Assembly (NCBI GenBank): GCA_910577275.1
Contig: CAJTMW010000017.1
Location: forward strand, 20,938-84,937
Source of the DNA: an uncultured Lachnospiraceae bacterium
GTDB taxonomy: Bacteria; Bacillota; Clostridia; Lachnospirales; Lachnospiraceae
Direction: 5' to 3'
DNA: 64,000 bases
In this document: one piece after another, positions 52,749 through 60,409 of the stretch
Numbering within the stretch: the stretch's first letter is position 1
Layout: each line of letters opens with the position of its first letter
Translations under genes and position numbers: made by a program
Notes under the pieces: generated by a model
Told to the model about the DNA's origin: nothing
What the model saw: the letters and a program-made list of their open reading frames with translations, nothing else
Databases searched by the model: none

Positions 52749-52931
52749 ATGAAAGCAGAATCAATTTATACGGCAATAAAGAAAAATCACGCAAATCATG
52801 AGAGAAGGAAAGCTGCGTGTGCAGCCCGCCACAGTATCAGCTCTTATGAGGAGCATGTGAGAAGAAACGCCGCCACAAAGGCATGCTATGTGTATATTAA
52901 CGGCGTGTCGATGCCGGTCCTCAGCGCGTAG
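52749..52931 (+). CDS. small conserved protein, ACYVYINGxSMP family, copy 1
   Basis: Protein of 60 residues, not recognised. It starts with KAESIYTAIKK, has a basic middle (HERRKAACAARHS), then SSYEEHVRRNA and the strongly conserved end KACYVYINGVSMPVLSA. It matches copy 2 (at 54742) at 45 of 60 positions, and copy 3 (at 56794) in the C-terminal half. No signal peptide or membrane helix is clear; the tail could be a beta strand. GGAGG lies 10 bases before the ATG. It follows hsp20 without a terminator and ends before a strong one, so it may be heat-shock induced. Two Cys (24 and 46) are present, the second in all copies. Confidence 0.85.
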   Translation: MKAESIYTAIKKNHANHERRKAACAARHSISSYEEHVRRNAATKACYVYINGVSMPVLSA

Positions 52932-52963
52932 CTGAGAGTTTTGAAAAATAATATAAATGTAAG

Positions 52964-53000
52964 AAAACGGTTCGTGGGTAAAAGCCTGCGAACCGTTTTT
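52964..53000 (+). terminator. intrinsic terminator after small-protein copy 1
   Basis: AAAACGGTTCG (52964-52974) pairs with CGAACCGTTTT (52989-52999), and the 3' arm merges into a run of five T. It separates hsp20 and the small gene from the MATE gene. Confidence 0.92.
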
Positions 53001-53165
53001 CACATTGAGGGGATGTTATTACCTTTGTTAAGTCTGTACTTGCGCGTAAATGAAAAAGTATTATAATAAATTGCGGGCGGTACGTAAGCATATTTTTTAA
53101 TATCATATGTTATTTATAAGAAGTATTGTATATAGAATGCGATGACGGAGGAAAGTGAAAATATC

Positions 53166-54500
53166 ATGAACAAAGATTTAACGGTAGGAAACCCGCAGAA
53201 GGTATTATGGACATTTTGTCTGCCTATGTTTGGCAGCATTATTTTTCAGCAGTTATATAACATTGCAGATTCGCTTGTTGCCGGTAAGTTTATCGGGGAA
53301 AACGCACTGGCGGCTGTGGGAAACAGCTACAACATTACGTTGATATTCATTGCATTTGCCTTTGGCTGCAACATGGGATGTTCCGTGATTGTGTCCCAGC
53401 TTTTCGGCGCAAAGGACTATGGAAAGATGAAAACTTCTGTCTATACCACATTGATTTTCAGCGGGGCTTTGTGTCTTGTTCTGATGACTGCCGGCCTTCT
53501 GACCTGCAATACGCTGCTTCGGCTGATGAAGACGCAGGAGGAAATTATGGCGGATTCCGCCATCTATCTGCGGATTTATATTTTCGGGCTTCCCTTTCTG
53601 TTTTTTTATAATATTGCTACGGGAATCTTTTCCGCTCTGGGGGACTCCAAAACGCCTTTTCTGTTCCTTGCCTTTTCGTCCACAGCCAACATTCTAGTGG
53701 ATATTTTGTTTGTAAAAGTATTCGACATGGGGATTGCAGGCGTTGCGTGGGCGACCTTTTTATGTCAGGGAATCAGCTGCCTTTTGTCTGTCTGGTTGAT
53801 TTTAAAAAGGCTGGCGGCAATTAAAGTAAGCGCCAAGGTGGCAGTCTTTTCATGGGACCTTTTAACGAAAATACTGGTGGTTGCCGTTCCGAGTATTCTG
53901 CAGCAATCCTTTGTTTCCGTGGGAAATATGCTGATTCAGGGGTGCATCAACAGTTTTGGAGTGAGCGTGGCCGCCGGGTATTCTGCGGCGGTAAAGCTTA
54001 ACAATCTGGTAATCACATCTTTCACTACCATCGGGAACGGAATATCCAATTTTTCCGCCCAGAATATCGGCGCGGGGATTTATACCCGCGTAAAAGAAGG
54101 ATTTCGGGGAGGCTTAAAGCTTGTGTGGACGATATGCATTCCGTTCTTTCTGCTGTACTTTTTCCTGGGAAGATATTTACTGCTGCTTTTTATGAACGAG
54201 TCTTCCGCATCGGCACTTGCAACCGGAACCGAGTTTTTGCGTATCCTGTCGCCGTTTTATTTTGTGGTAGCGTCAAAGCTGGTGGCTGACGGCATTTTGC
54301 GGGGAGCCGGGGCTATGAACCAGTTTATGGCGGCAACCTTTATTGACCTTGTCCTCCGGGTAGTGCTTGCTTTTGTGTTCTCCGCGCTTTCCGGCTCTGC
54401 CACCGGTATCTGGTGCTCCTGGCCGGTGGGGTGGTGCATTGCCACAGGGCTTTCCGTTTTGTTTTACAGACAGGGAAAATGGAAGAAGCAGAGACTATAA
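53166..54500 (+). CDS. MATE-family efflux transporter 1
   Basis: Membrane antiporter of about 444 residues with 12 hydrophobic segments in two related halves. It opens MNKDLTVGNPQKVLWTFCLP, and shows QQLYNIADSLVAGKFIG in helix 1 and the parallel QQSFVSVGNMLIQGCINSFG in helix 7, as is usual for MATE transporters of Clostridia. They export cationic drugs or metabolites with sodium or proton coupling. The chosen start is ATG 53166; ATG 53142 is in frame but has no ribosome site. It is preceded and followed by members of one small-protein family; whether this is functional is unknown. Confidence 0.9.
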   Translation: MNKDLTVGNPQKVLWTFCLPMFGSIIFQQLYNIADSLVAGKFIGENALAAVGNSYNITLIFIAFAFGCNMGCSVIVSQLFGAKDYGKMKTSVYTTLIFSGALCLVLMTAGLLTCNTLLRLMKTQEEIMADSAIYLRIYIFGLPFLFFYNIATGIFSALGDSKTPFLFLAFSSTANILVDILFVKVFDMGIAGVAWATFLCQGISCLLSVWLILKRLAAIKVSAKVAVFSWDLLTKILVVAVPSILQQSFVSVGNMLIQGCINSFGVSVAAGYSAAVKLNNLVITSFTTIGNGISNFSAQNIGAGIYTRVKEGFRGGLKLVWTICIPFFLLYFFLGRYLLLLFMNESSASALATGTEFLRILSPFYFVVASKLVADGILRGAGAMNQFMAATFIDLVLRVVLAFVFSALSGSATGIWCSWPVGWCIATGLSVLFYRQGKWKKQRL

Positions 54501-54646
54501 AATTTGTGTAAAAAAACAAATAAAGATGCAATACGATTTCAACCTCCTTCTGGTACTATATAATCACATTAAGAAACCGGCCGGTAATCCTAAAGATATT
54601 TGGAGCTCATATAAGAAAAACTTATTATAAGCAAATGAAAGTCAAA

Positions 54647-54675
54647 TTGATTGAATAAGCTTTCATTTATATAAT
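54647..54675 (+). promoter_or_regulatory. sigma-A promoter of small-protein copy 2
   Basis: TTGATT (54647-54652) and perfect TATAAT (54670-54675) with a 17-base spacer. The inverted repeat AAATGAAAG/CTTTCATTT (54633-54641 and 54659-54667) has one arm in the spacer and may be an operator. The gene therefore has its own regulated transcript. Confidence 0.7.
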
Positions 54676-54741
54676 AAGTACAGAAAGTGAAACAAAAAGG
54701 TGGAACTAAAACAGCCGAACTTAAAATAGGAGGATGAAAAA

Positions 54742-54954
54742 ATGACAAAACGTGAAGTATTATCAATGGGAAGAAAAGCAGAATCCATTTACACAGCTAT
54801 GAAGAAAAACCGCGCGAACTGCGAGAAGAAAAAAGCTGCGTTTGCGGCTCGTCATACGGTCAGCTCCTTTGAGGAGCATATCAGAAGGAATGCGGACGTG
54901 AAAGCGTGCTATGTATACATCAACGGTATTTCCATGCCGATACTGAGCGCGTAA
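54742..54954 (+). CDS. small conserved protein, ACYVYINGxSMP family, copy 2
   Basis: Protein of 70 residues, closest to copy 1 (75 percent identical over the last 60 residues). It has ten extra N-terminal residues (MTKREVLSMG), then KAESIYTAMKK, the basic stretch CEKKKAAFAARH, SSFEEHIRRNA and KACYVYINGISMPILSA. AGGAGG lies 8 bases before the ATG. It has its own promoter with a possible operator and its own terminator, so it is expressed alone between two MATE genes. The conserved tail and substitution pattern (I/V, K/R, Y/F) indicate selection at the protein level. Function unknown. Confidence 0.87.
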   Translation: MTKREVLSMGRKAESIYTAMKKNRANCEKKKAAFAARHTVSSFEEHIRRNADVKACYVYINGISMPILSA

Positions 54955-55041
54955 GAGCTGAATTTCGGATAGTGCGCAGATAATAACACAAGGTAACAAA
55001 CGCCGCTATGCTTTGCGAGCCGGCTTATTGTAACAAAAGTG

Positions 55042-55087
55042 CTGCCGTGTCAGGAGAATTATATTCTGATGCGGCAGTCTTGTTTTT
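55042..55087 (+). terminator. terminator after small-protein copy 2
   Basis: CTGCCG (55042-55047) pairs with CGGCAG (55072-55077). Inner partial pairing GTCAG..AGAAT with ATTCTGAT extends the stem. TCTTGTTTTT follows. Confidence 0.75.
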
Positions 55088-55213
55088 ACAGGAGGATTCT
55101 GGTACAATTTTTAGAGTAACAATGATAAATTATCGACGCAGCATAGCTGACCGCCAGTCATCGTGCGATAAAGCGCTGGCAGCGGGAGAAAAAGGAAAGA
55201 AGAGGTAAAATGG

Positions 55214-56641
55214 ATGGCACCTCAAGAATCAGATAACAAAGCAGGACAAATGAAGAAGCAAAAAGCAAAACAGGATATGGGGAGCGGAAGTATTCCCAAA
55301 CTCATGTTAAATCTGGCAATTCCGGCGATAGTAGCGCAGCTTATTAATATGCTGTACAACATTGTGGACAGAATCTATATAGGGCATATACCGGAGGCCG
55401 GAGCGTCTGCGCTTACCGGTGTGGGGCTGTTTCTTCCTATATTAATGATGATTAACGCCTTTGCCATGCTGACCGGTTCCGGCGGCGCGCCCAGGGCGGC
55501 CATTGCCATGGGAAGAAATGACAAGGAAAATGCGCGGAAGATACTGGGGAACTGTTTTTCCGTACTGATGATTTTTGCCGTTATATTGACATTTTTGTTT
55601 TATACTTTTGCGCCTCAGCTTTTACGGCTTTTCGGGGCAAGCGACGTGACATTACCGTATGCCCTGTCTTACGCCCGCATTTATATTCTGGGAACGGTTT
55701 TCGTGATGATAGTGATGGGGATGAATCCCTTTATTACCACGCAGGGATTTGCGAAAATCAGTATGATAACAACTGTTGTGGGCGCGGTCTGCAATATTGT
55801 TCTGGACCCGATTCTTATTTTTGGATTTGGAATGGGTGTGCGGGGAGCGGCAATTGCCACGGTATTCAGCCAGGCAGTCAGCGCAGTATGGGTGCTTTGT
55901 TTCCTGCGAGGCTCCAAAACCATTCTGAAACTGACTCTGGCGGATATGAGAATCGAGCCGGCGGTGATTATGCCCTGTCTTGGGCTTGGAATATCCACTT
56001 TTGTAATGCTCAGCACGGAAAGTATACTGAATATCAGCTTTAACAGCAGTCTTGCCCGGTTCGGCGGAGATGTGGCGGTTGGAGCCATGACAATTATTTC
56101 TTCCTGCAGCCAGTTAATATTGCTGCCGCTTCAGGGAATCTGCCAGGGCGGCCAGCCTATTATGAGCTATAATTTTGGCGCGGGAAAGAAAGAAAGAGTA
56201 AAGCAGGCGTTCCGCTGCCAGTTTATTGCATGCACAGGCTATGCCGCGCTGCTCTGGCTTTTGATGATGATTGCCCCGCAGGTATTTGCCGGAATTTTCA
56301 GCAGCGACGCCGCCCTGATAGAATACACGGTCTGGGCATTAAGAATTTATATGGCGGGTATTTTTTCCACAGGCGTTCAGATTGCCTGCCAGCAGACATT
56401 TATGGCTCTGGGCCAGGCGAAAATCAGCCTGCTTATGGCCTGTTTAAGAAAACTGGTGCTTTTGATTCCGCTTATTTTCATTCTGCCATTTGTTTTCTCC
56501 AACAAGGTATTCGGCGTGTTTGTAGCGGAGCCCGTCAGCGATATCATAGCGGCGACGGTGACGGCAACTATGCTTTTTACGCGTTTGAATAAGATTCTGG
56601 AGAAGGGCGCCGGTGAGGGGAAAGAAGCCGCCAGAGGATAG
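55214..56641 (+). CDS. MATE-family efflux transporter 2 (MepA-like)
   Basis: Antiporter of 475 residues, 12 hydrophobic segments. It belongs to the MepA-like branch: a charged N-terminus, IPKLMLNLAIPAIVAQLINM, YNIVDRIYIGHIPEAG, GSGGAPRAAIAMGRND, and the second-half GGQPIMSYNFGAGKKERVK. It differs clearly from MATE 1, so the two are not a recent duplication. Members export dyes, biocides and antibiotics. AAAGAAGAGG lies about 9 bases upstream. It stands between small-protein copies 2 and 3. Confidence 0.92.
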   Translation: MAPQESDNKAGQMKKQKAKQDMGSGSIPKLMLNLAIPAIVAQLINMLYNIVDRIYIGHIPEAGASALTGVGLFLPILMMINAFAMLTGSGGAPRAAIAMGRNDKENARKILGNCFSVLMIFAVILTFLFYTFAPQLLRLFGASDVTLPYALSYARIYILGTVFVMIVMGMNPFITTQGFAKISMITTVVGAVCNIVLDPILIFGFGMGVRGAAIATVFSQAVSAVWVLCFLRGSKTILKLTLADMRIEPAVIMPCLGLGISTFVMLSTESILNISFNSSLARFGGDVAVGAMTIISSCSQLILLPLQGICQGGQPIMSYNFGAGKKERVKQAFRCQFIACTGYAALLWLLMMIAPQVFAGIFSSDAALIEYTVWALRIYMAGIFSTGVQIACQQTFMALGQAKISLLMACLRKLVLLIPLIFILPFVFSNKVFGVFVAEPVSDIIAATVTATMLFTRLNKILEKGAGEGKEAARG

Positions 56642-56725
56642 AATCCCCGGTAAATAAATTGCCTGTCTTGGAGTAAATTTCTGCTTTGGAAGATAGTTAT
56701 ATTAATTTGGCTGATATTAAAAGAA

Positions 56726-56754
56726 TTGATTAAAAATAAATGTTAATGTTATAT
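56726..56754 (+). promoter_or_regulatory. sigma-A promoter of small-protein copy 3
   Basis: TTGATT (56726-56731) and TTATAT (56749-56754) with a 17-base spacer, the same -35 and spacing as the promoter of copy 2. The downstream leader TATCAGAACAAAG (56752-56764) is identical to the hsp20 leader at 52092-52104. Confidence 0.55.
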
Positions 56755-56793
56755 CAGAACAAAGAATATGACACCAAAAGGAGAGTGAATAAA

Positions 56794-57003
56794 ATGGCAG
56801 GACAGGATAACTTGTTTGCGGGCAGTAAAAAAGAACAGATATATATTGAGTTAAGAAAAAAGCAGTCGCGTTATGAGAAGCGGAGGGTTGCCATAGCAAC
56901 ACGCCGGACACGCAGCTCCTGTTATGAAGAATGCCTTCGAAGAAATGCTGTGCCCAGGGCATGCTATGTATATATTAACGGAATTTCAATGCCTGTAATC
57001 TAA
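56794..57003 (+). CDS. small conserved protein, ACYVYINGxSMP family, copy 3
   Basis: Protein of 69 residues, the most diverged copy. The N-terminus is MAGQDNLFAGSKKEQIYIEL; the middle is basic (KKQSRYEKRRVAIATRRTR); SSCYEECLRRNA and RACYVYINGISMPVI close it. The tail lacks the final LSA/ILSA of the others. The preferred start is ATG 56794 with AAGGAGAG before it; an upstream in-frame ATG at 56740 would cover the promoter. It has its own promoter, a leader like that of hsp20 and a terminator. Three Cys (43, 47, 57) occur, with Cys57 shared by all copies. Function unknown. Confidence 0.85.
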   Translation: MAGQDNLFAGSKKEQIYIELRKKQSRYEKRRVAIATRRTRSSCYEECLRRNAVPRACYVYINGISMPVI

Positions 57004-57028
57004 AACGAAATAATCTGCAGATAAAACC

Positions 57029-58099
57029 TTACAGCCTGGCAGCTTCAAACTGTTCGAAGCTGCCATATTTTTTAATATGCCCTCCGTTTTCCGTAATCAG
57101 ACGCACAAAATCATCCTCTATCCTCTGAGCAGTCCCGGAAAGCTTCCAGAGCTCCCTGTAGTTGAAGCCGCCCAGCAAATCATAGTCCGGGCATCCCGCT
57201 TGTTTAGCTTCGTCCAAATCCAGTTGAAGGCATACTGCCGAAAGAAAGGCTAATATATAATTACCAGACTCACAGCATATATATATTTTATTGAATGTAG
57301 ATTTAATTTCTTCAAACATCCTGGCAAGACAGGAAGCGTCTATCTTATCTGACGTTATGCTTTCATATTCAGGTATTTCCGGTAAAGCAGACGTTATTTT
57401 TAAATACCTGCATACATCGCAGAACATTTTATTTGTATACTGTATCACTTCATCAATATCGGCTGCCCTGATGACATTTCTGTAGCCATCAATAATATCC
57501 CGAGGAACATCAGGAAAATTATTCTGCAAATCTTCAAATTGCATTTTCAGCCCAAAGTGATAATAATCATGATTATATACGGCCACAGCGTCCGCAAGCA
57601 TCATGATAACAATACCCGCCAGTTTCCGAATCTCTGATGGTCTGTACGCATGATTCAGCATAGCGCAATATTTACCGGCTTCTTCACATCTTTTTATTGC
57701 TGTTTTCCTGACATACCCGTCATTTGACAGGCTGCTTTTCAACCTTTCCTGCATCACTTGAAAATGCGCCGTATCGCTGTCGCTGTCACTGTAGATTATT
57801 CTGACATCGCCTACCAGCGGTGACATATTTTCCTGTAAATCGGCAATTCGTTCAATCCGTTCCCATGGTATTGGAAAGATATCATATCCTGTTCCCCCGA
57901 TAATGAAATCGGCAGAAAAACCATAGCCGCGCTCCGTTTTTGGGATATAGTAACAGTCAACATCGGATTTGCTGTTGGCAGTACCGTTAATGTAAGAGCC
58001 ATATATAACTATAAGGCTGATATCGCCGGCATAATCGTTTTTTGCCTTATTTTGAATCCATTCCACTAATTTGTCATTTATTGCTTTTCTTTTTTTCAT
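57029..58099 (-). CDS. nucleotidyltransferase-domain protein
   Basis: Protein of 356 residues. The N-terminal 130 residues carry a polymerase-beta-like nucleotidyltransferase fold: VIYGSYINGTANSKSDVDCY has the GS motif and the paired Asp of the metal site. The rest is helical, with KRCEEAGKYCAMLNHAYRP near 150 and a C-terminal region without a recognised domain. Such proteins transfer a nucleotide to a small molecule or protein; relatives include aminoglycoside adenylyltransferases and toxin-like MNT proteins. Its start overlaps the remnant upstream by 4 bp. The substrate is unknown. Confidence 0.8.
   Translation of the reverse strand: MKKRKAINDKLVEWIQNKAKNDYAGDISLIVIYGSYINGTANSKSDVDCYYIPKTERGYGFSADFIIGGTGYDIFPIPWERIERIADLQENMSPLVGDVRIIYSDSDSDTAHFQVMQERLKSSLSNDGYVRKTAIKRCEEAGKYCAMLNHAYRPSEIRKLAGIVIMMLADAVAVYNHDYYHFGLKMQFEDLQNNFPDVPRDIIDGYRNVIRAADIDEVIQYTNKMFCDVCRYLKITSALPEIPEYESITSDKIDASCLARMFEEIKSTFNKIYICCESGNYILAFLSAVCLQLDLDEAKQAGCPDYDLLGGFNYRELWKLSGTAQRIEDDFVRLITENGGHIKKYGSFEQFEAARL
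57038..57074 (+). terminator. terminator after small-protein copy 3
   Basis: GGCAGCTTC (57038-57046) pairs exactly with GAAGCTGCC (57056-57064), followed by ATATTTTTT. It lies within the 3' end of the convergent nucleotidyltransferase gene. Confidence 0.85.
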
Positions 58100-58398
58100 G
58101 ACTCACTCTCCGGTACGTTTTTTGAAAGGAATTCCTTTGCTGATGTATATTCGGACTCACTGACTCCGATTTTTTCACAGGCGGCAGTAAGGCCAAGAGA
58201 CTGCTCTGACATACATGATTCCACAAGGCGCACAAGCATCTTGCAGGAACCGACAGATTCCCCTCTTTGATAGCCGGCGTTTTCTCCATCTTCATATAAC
58301 ACCTTTTTTACATATTCTTCGTTATACTCGTAAATTGACATGGCAATCACCTCGCTCTTCTGCTCAAGGAAAAATTGTTTGAGAATATTCTTGGCACT
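58096..58398 (-). pseudogene. C-terminal remnant of an Rpn-type recombination-promoting nuclease
   Basis: Open stretch of about 100 codons with no proper start. LEQKSEVIAMSIYEYNEEYV, KKVLYEDGENAGYQRGESVG and a helical end resemble the C-terminus of the PD-(D/E)XK-type Rpn/putative transposase family, whose catalytic domain should lie upstream but is absent; a TAA stands at 58399-58401. It is therefore the tail of a lost mobile-type gene. The 270 bp to the next gene hold nothing I can identify. Confidence 0.65.
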
Positions 58399-58668
58399 TT
58401 ACAGGAACCGGCGTTTTATATTCAGCGCCTTTTCTGCAATTTTTGTAATCCCTGCTTATTTATTTGTAACTGGGTTATTAAGCAAGGATTTCAGGCGAAT
58501 CAATTATGTCTGCGGTAAACTGCTTTCAGAAAATGCAGTACCTGTATACATATTTTTCGCTAAACAGAAAAGTGCGTTTTTACACTTGAAAGATATCAGA
58601 TTTGTCAGACGCTTTTTCGATAGAAATTCATTGCTATGTAAAAAGAATAGCAAGGATTTACTATAATG

Positions 58669-59778
58669 TCAAGCGCTTTCAAACTCCTTCGCCACATCCT
58701 CAAGCAGTTCGCGGATTTTCAAATGCTGCGGGCAGGCCTTTTCACACTTACCGCACTTGATACAATCGGAAGCCTTATGCTCCGGCGAAGTATGTACGTT
58801 ATTGTAATAGTAGTCTGCGTTCCAGTCATGATAAAGCTGCTTTGTATTCATAACGGCAAACAAATCCGGTATTTTTATCTGCTTCGGGCATCCGGCTTCG
58901 CAGTAACGGCAGGCCGTACATGGAATCAGGTTCATATTGCGGAAAATTTCCTGAACCTTTCCCACCGCTTCCAGCTCCTTTTCGTCAAGAGGCTTAAAGT
59001 CCTTCATAAAGCTGATGTTATCCTGCATCTGCCGGGTACTGCTCATGCCGGATAATACCATCATCATGCCGGGAAAACCGGCGGCAAAGCGGATGGCATA
59101 GCTGGCAGGGCTTGCGCTGCCTAACGCCTCAAATACGGCTTTCGCATTTTCCGGAAGGTTGACAAGATTGCCGCCCTTTACAGGCTCCATGACAATGACG
59201 GGCTTATTGTGCTTGCGGCATACCTCGTAGCACTTGCGGCTTTCAACCGCCGGGTCGTCGTAATCGACATAGTTAAACTGAATCTGTACTACTTCCACCT
59301 GGGGATATTCCGTTAGAATCTGCTCTAATACCTCGGCTTTGTCGTGGAAGGAAATTCCCACATGGCGCACTTTTCCCTCTGCTTTCAGCTCAAAAGCGAT
59401 TTCATAGGCGCGGCAGCTCTTGAAAAATTTGAAATTTTCAACCCCCTGCGCATGCATCAGGTAAAAGTCAAAATAATCCACGCCGCAGGCCGCAAGCTGG
59501 CTTTCAAAAAAGGGGCGGATGTCCTCTTCTTTTTTGAAAAAGAAATTTGTCAGCTTGTTTGTCAGGATATACCTGTCGCGGGAATAGCGGCTGGTCAGGC
59601 ATTCCTTTAATGCAAGCTCGCTTTTGCCGCCAAGATATCCGTGGGCGGTATCAAAATAATTAAAACCGGCATCCAGAAAGGCGTCTACCATCTGGCAGGT
59701 CTGAGGGATATCCACTTCATCCTCCACCATAGGAAGTCGCATACATCCAAATCCAAAATTCTTTTTTATTAAATCCAT
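58669..59778 (-). CDS. aldo/keto reductase with two 4Fe-4S clusters
   Basis: Protein of 369 residues. The N-terminal (about 1-280) aldo/keto reductase barrel has NYFDTAHGYLGG with the catalytic Asp and Tyr, TNKLTNFF with Lys, and FYLMHAQGV with His. The C-terminal 85 residues carry ferredoxin-type motifs, CTACRYCEAGCP and CIKCGKCEKACP, so it may pass electrons through two 4Fe-4S clusters, as is usual in anaerobes. It should reduce carbonyl compounds. It heads the minus-strand redox cluster together with the reductase genes upstream. Confidence 0.92.
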   Translation of the reverse strand: MDLIKKNFGFGCMRLPMVEDEVDIPQTCQMVDAFLDAGFNYFDTAHGYLGGKSELALKECLTSRYSRDRYILTNKLTNFFFKKEEDIRPFFESQLAACGVDYFDFYLMHAQGVENFKFFKSCRAYEIAFELKAEGKVRHVGISFHDKAEVLEQILTEYPQVEVVQIQFNYVDYDDPAVESRKCYEVCRKHNKPVIVMEPVKGGNLVNLPENAKAVFEALGSASPASYAIRFAAGFPGMMMVLSGMSSTRQMQDNISFMKDFKPLDEKELEAVGKVQEIFRNMNLIPCTACRYCEAGCPKQIKIPDLFAVMNTKQLYHDWNADYYYNNVHTSPEHKASDCIKCGKCEKACPQHLKIRELLEDVAKEFESA

Positions 59779-59861
59779 ATTATATTTCTACTTTTTGGCT
59801 GTGAATGAGCCTTGGGTCCTGTCGGGTACTTTTCCGTCTCAAAGCTCTTTCGGAACAGTAG

Positions 59862-60392
59862 TTACACATTTTTCCCGGCCTGATAAGCCTGTTCGAGGGA
59901 AGGGTGTCTGTAAACGTCGCCTTTATCCCAGGTTCCGGTGCCATAAATAACGCCGCATTCCTGAGCGCCGGGCAGACACCGGAGGAATCCTCTAAGGCCG
60001 GCGAGGGTTTCGTCTGCCGCAGAATGCTGCGGGTCGGCGGCGGTTACGATGAAATACAGCTTTTTATGTACCATCTCGCGGTAGCGGGGGAGGCAGCGGT
60101 CTATCATTATTTTCATCTGCGCGTCCATGCAGTAAAAATAAACCGGCGTGGCGAGCACAATGACGTCGGCTGCTATCAACTGCTTCATAATCTCAGCCAT
60201 GTCGTCTTTATTTACGCAAAGATGGTTTTCACGGCAGCTATAACAGGCATTGCAGGGCGCAATGTTCTTTTCTGCCAGCCGGATTTTATCGGTTTCATGT
60301 CCGGCTTCCGACGCGCCTTTTAAAAACCGGTCGCACAGAACGTCGGAATTGCCGTCCTTTCTGGGACTGGCGCTGATTGCCAATACTTTCAT
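59862..60392 (-). CDS. flavodoxin-like NAD(P)H-dependent reductase
   Basis: Protein of 176 residues of the NADPH-dependent FMN reductase/flavodoxin-like family. The FMN phosphate loop is SASPRKDGNSD at residues 7-17, and VLATPVYFYCMDAQMK is the second FMN-binding segment. A Cys cluster CNACYSCRENHLC near 48-60 may bind a metal or an Fe-S cluster, a feature of some anaerobic members. It lies 18 bp after the LysR gene on the same strand, so it is probably co-expressed with it. Confidence 0.9.
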   Translation of the reverse strand: MKVLAISASPRKDGNSDVLCDRFLKGASEAGHETDKIRLAEKNIAPCNACYSCRENHLCVNKDDMAEIMKQLIAADVIVLATPVYFYCMDAQMKIMIDRCLPRYREMVHKKLYFIVTAADPQHSAADETLAGLRGFLRCLPGAQECGVIYGTGTWDKGDVYRHPSLEQAYQAGKNV

Positions 60393-60409
60393 GGGCTTTT
60401 TCCTTTCAA

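Noticed and set aside
54573..54582. Palindrome ACCGGCCGGT after MATE 1 as a terminator.
   Set aside because: No loop and no T-run; ten bases of self-complementarity are weak evidence.
52749..57003. Small-protein family as RiPP precursors with the MATE proteins as exporters.
   Set aside because: The C-terminus, where a core would be, is the most conserved part; no radical SAM, dehydratase or peptidase gene is near; each copy has its own terminator.
58340..58666. Plus-strand frame of 108 codons opposite the Rpn remnant.
   Set aside because: No ribosome site and no recognisable domain; the minus strand carries the better-supported Rpn tail.
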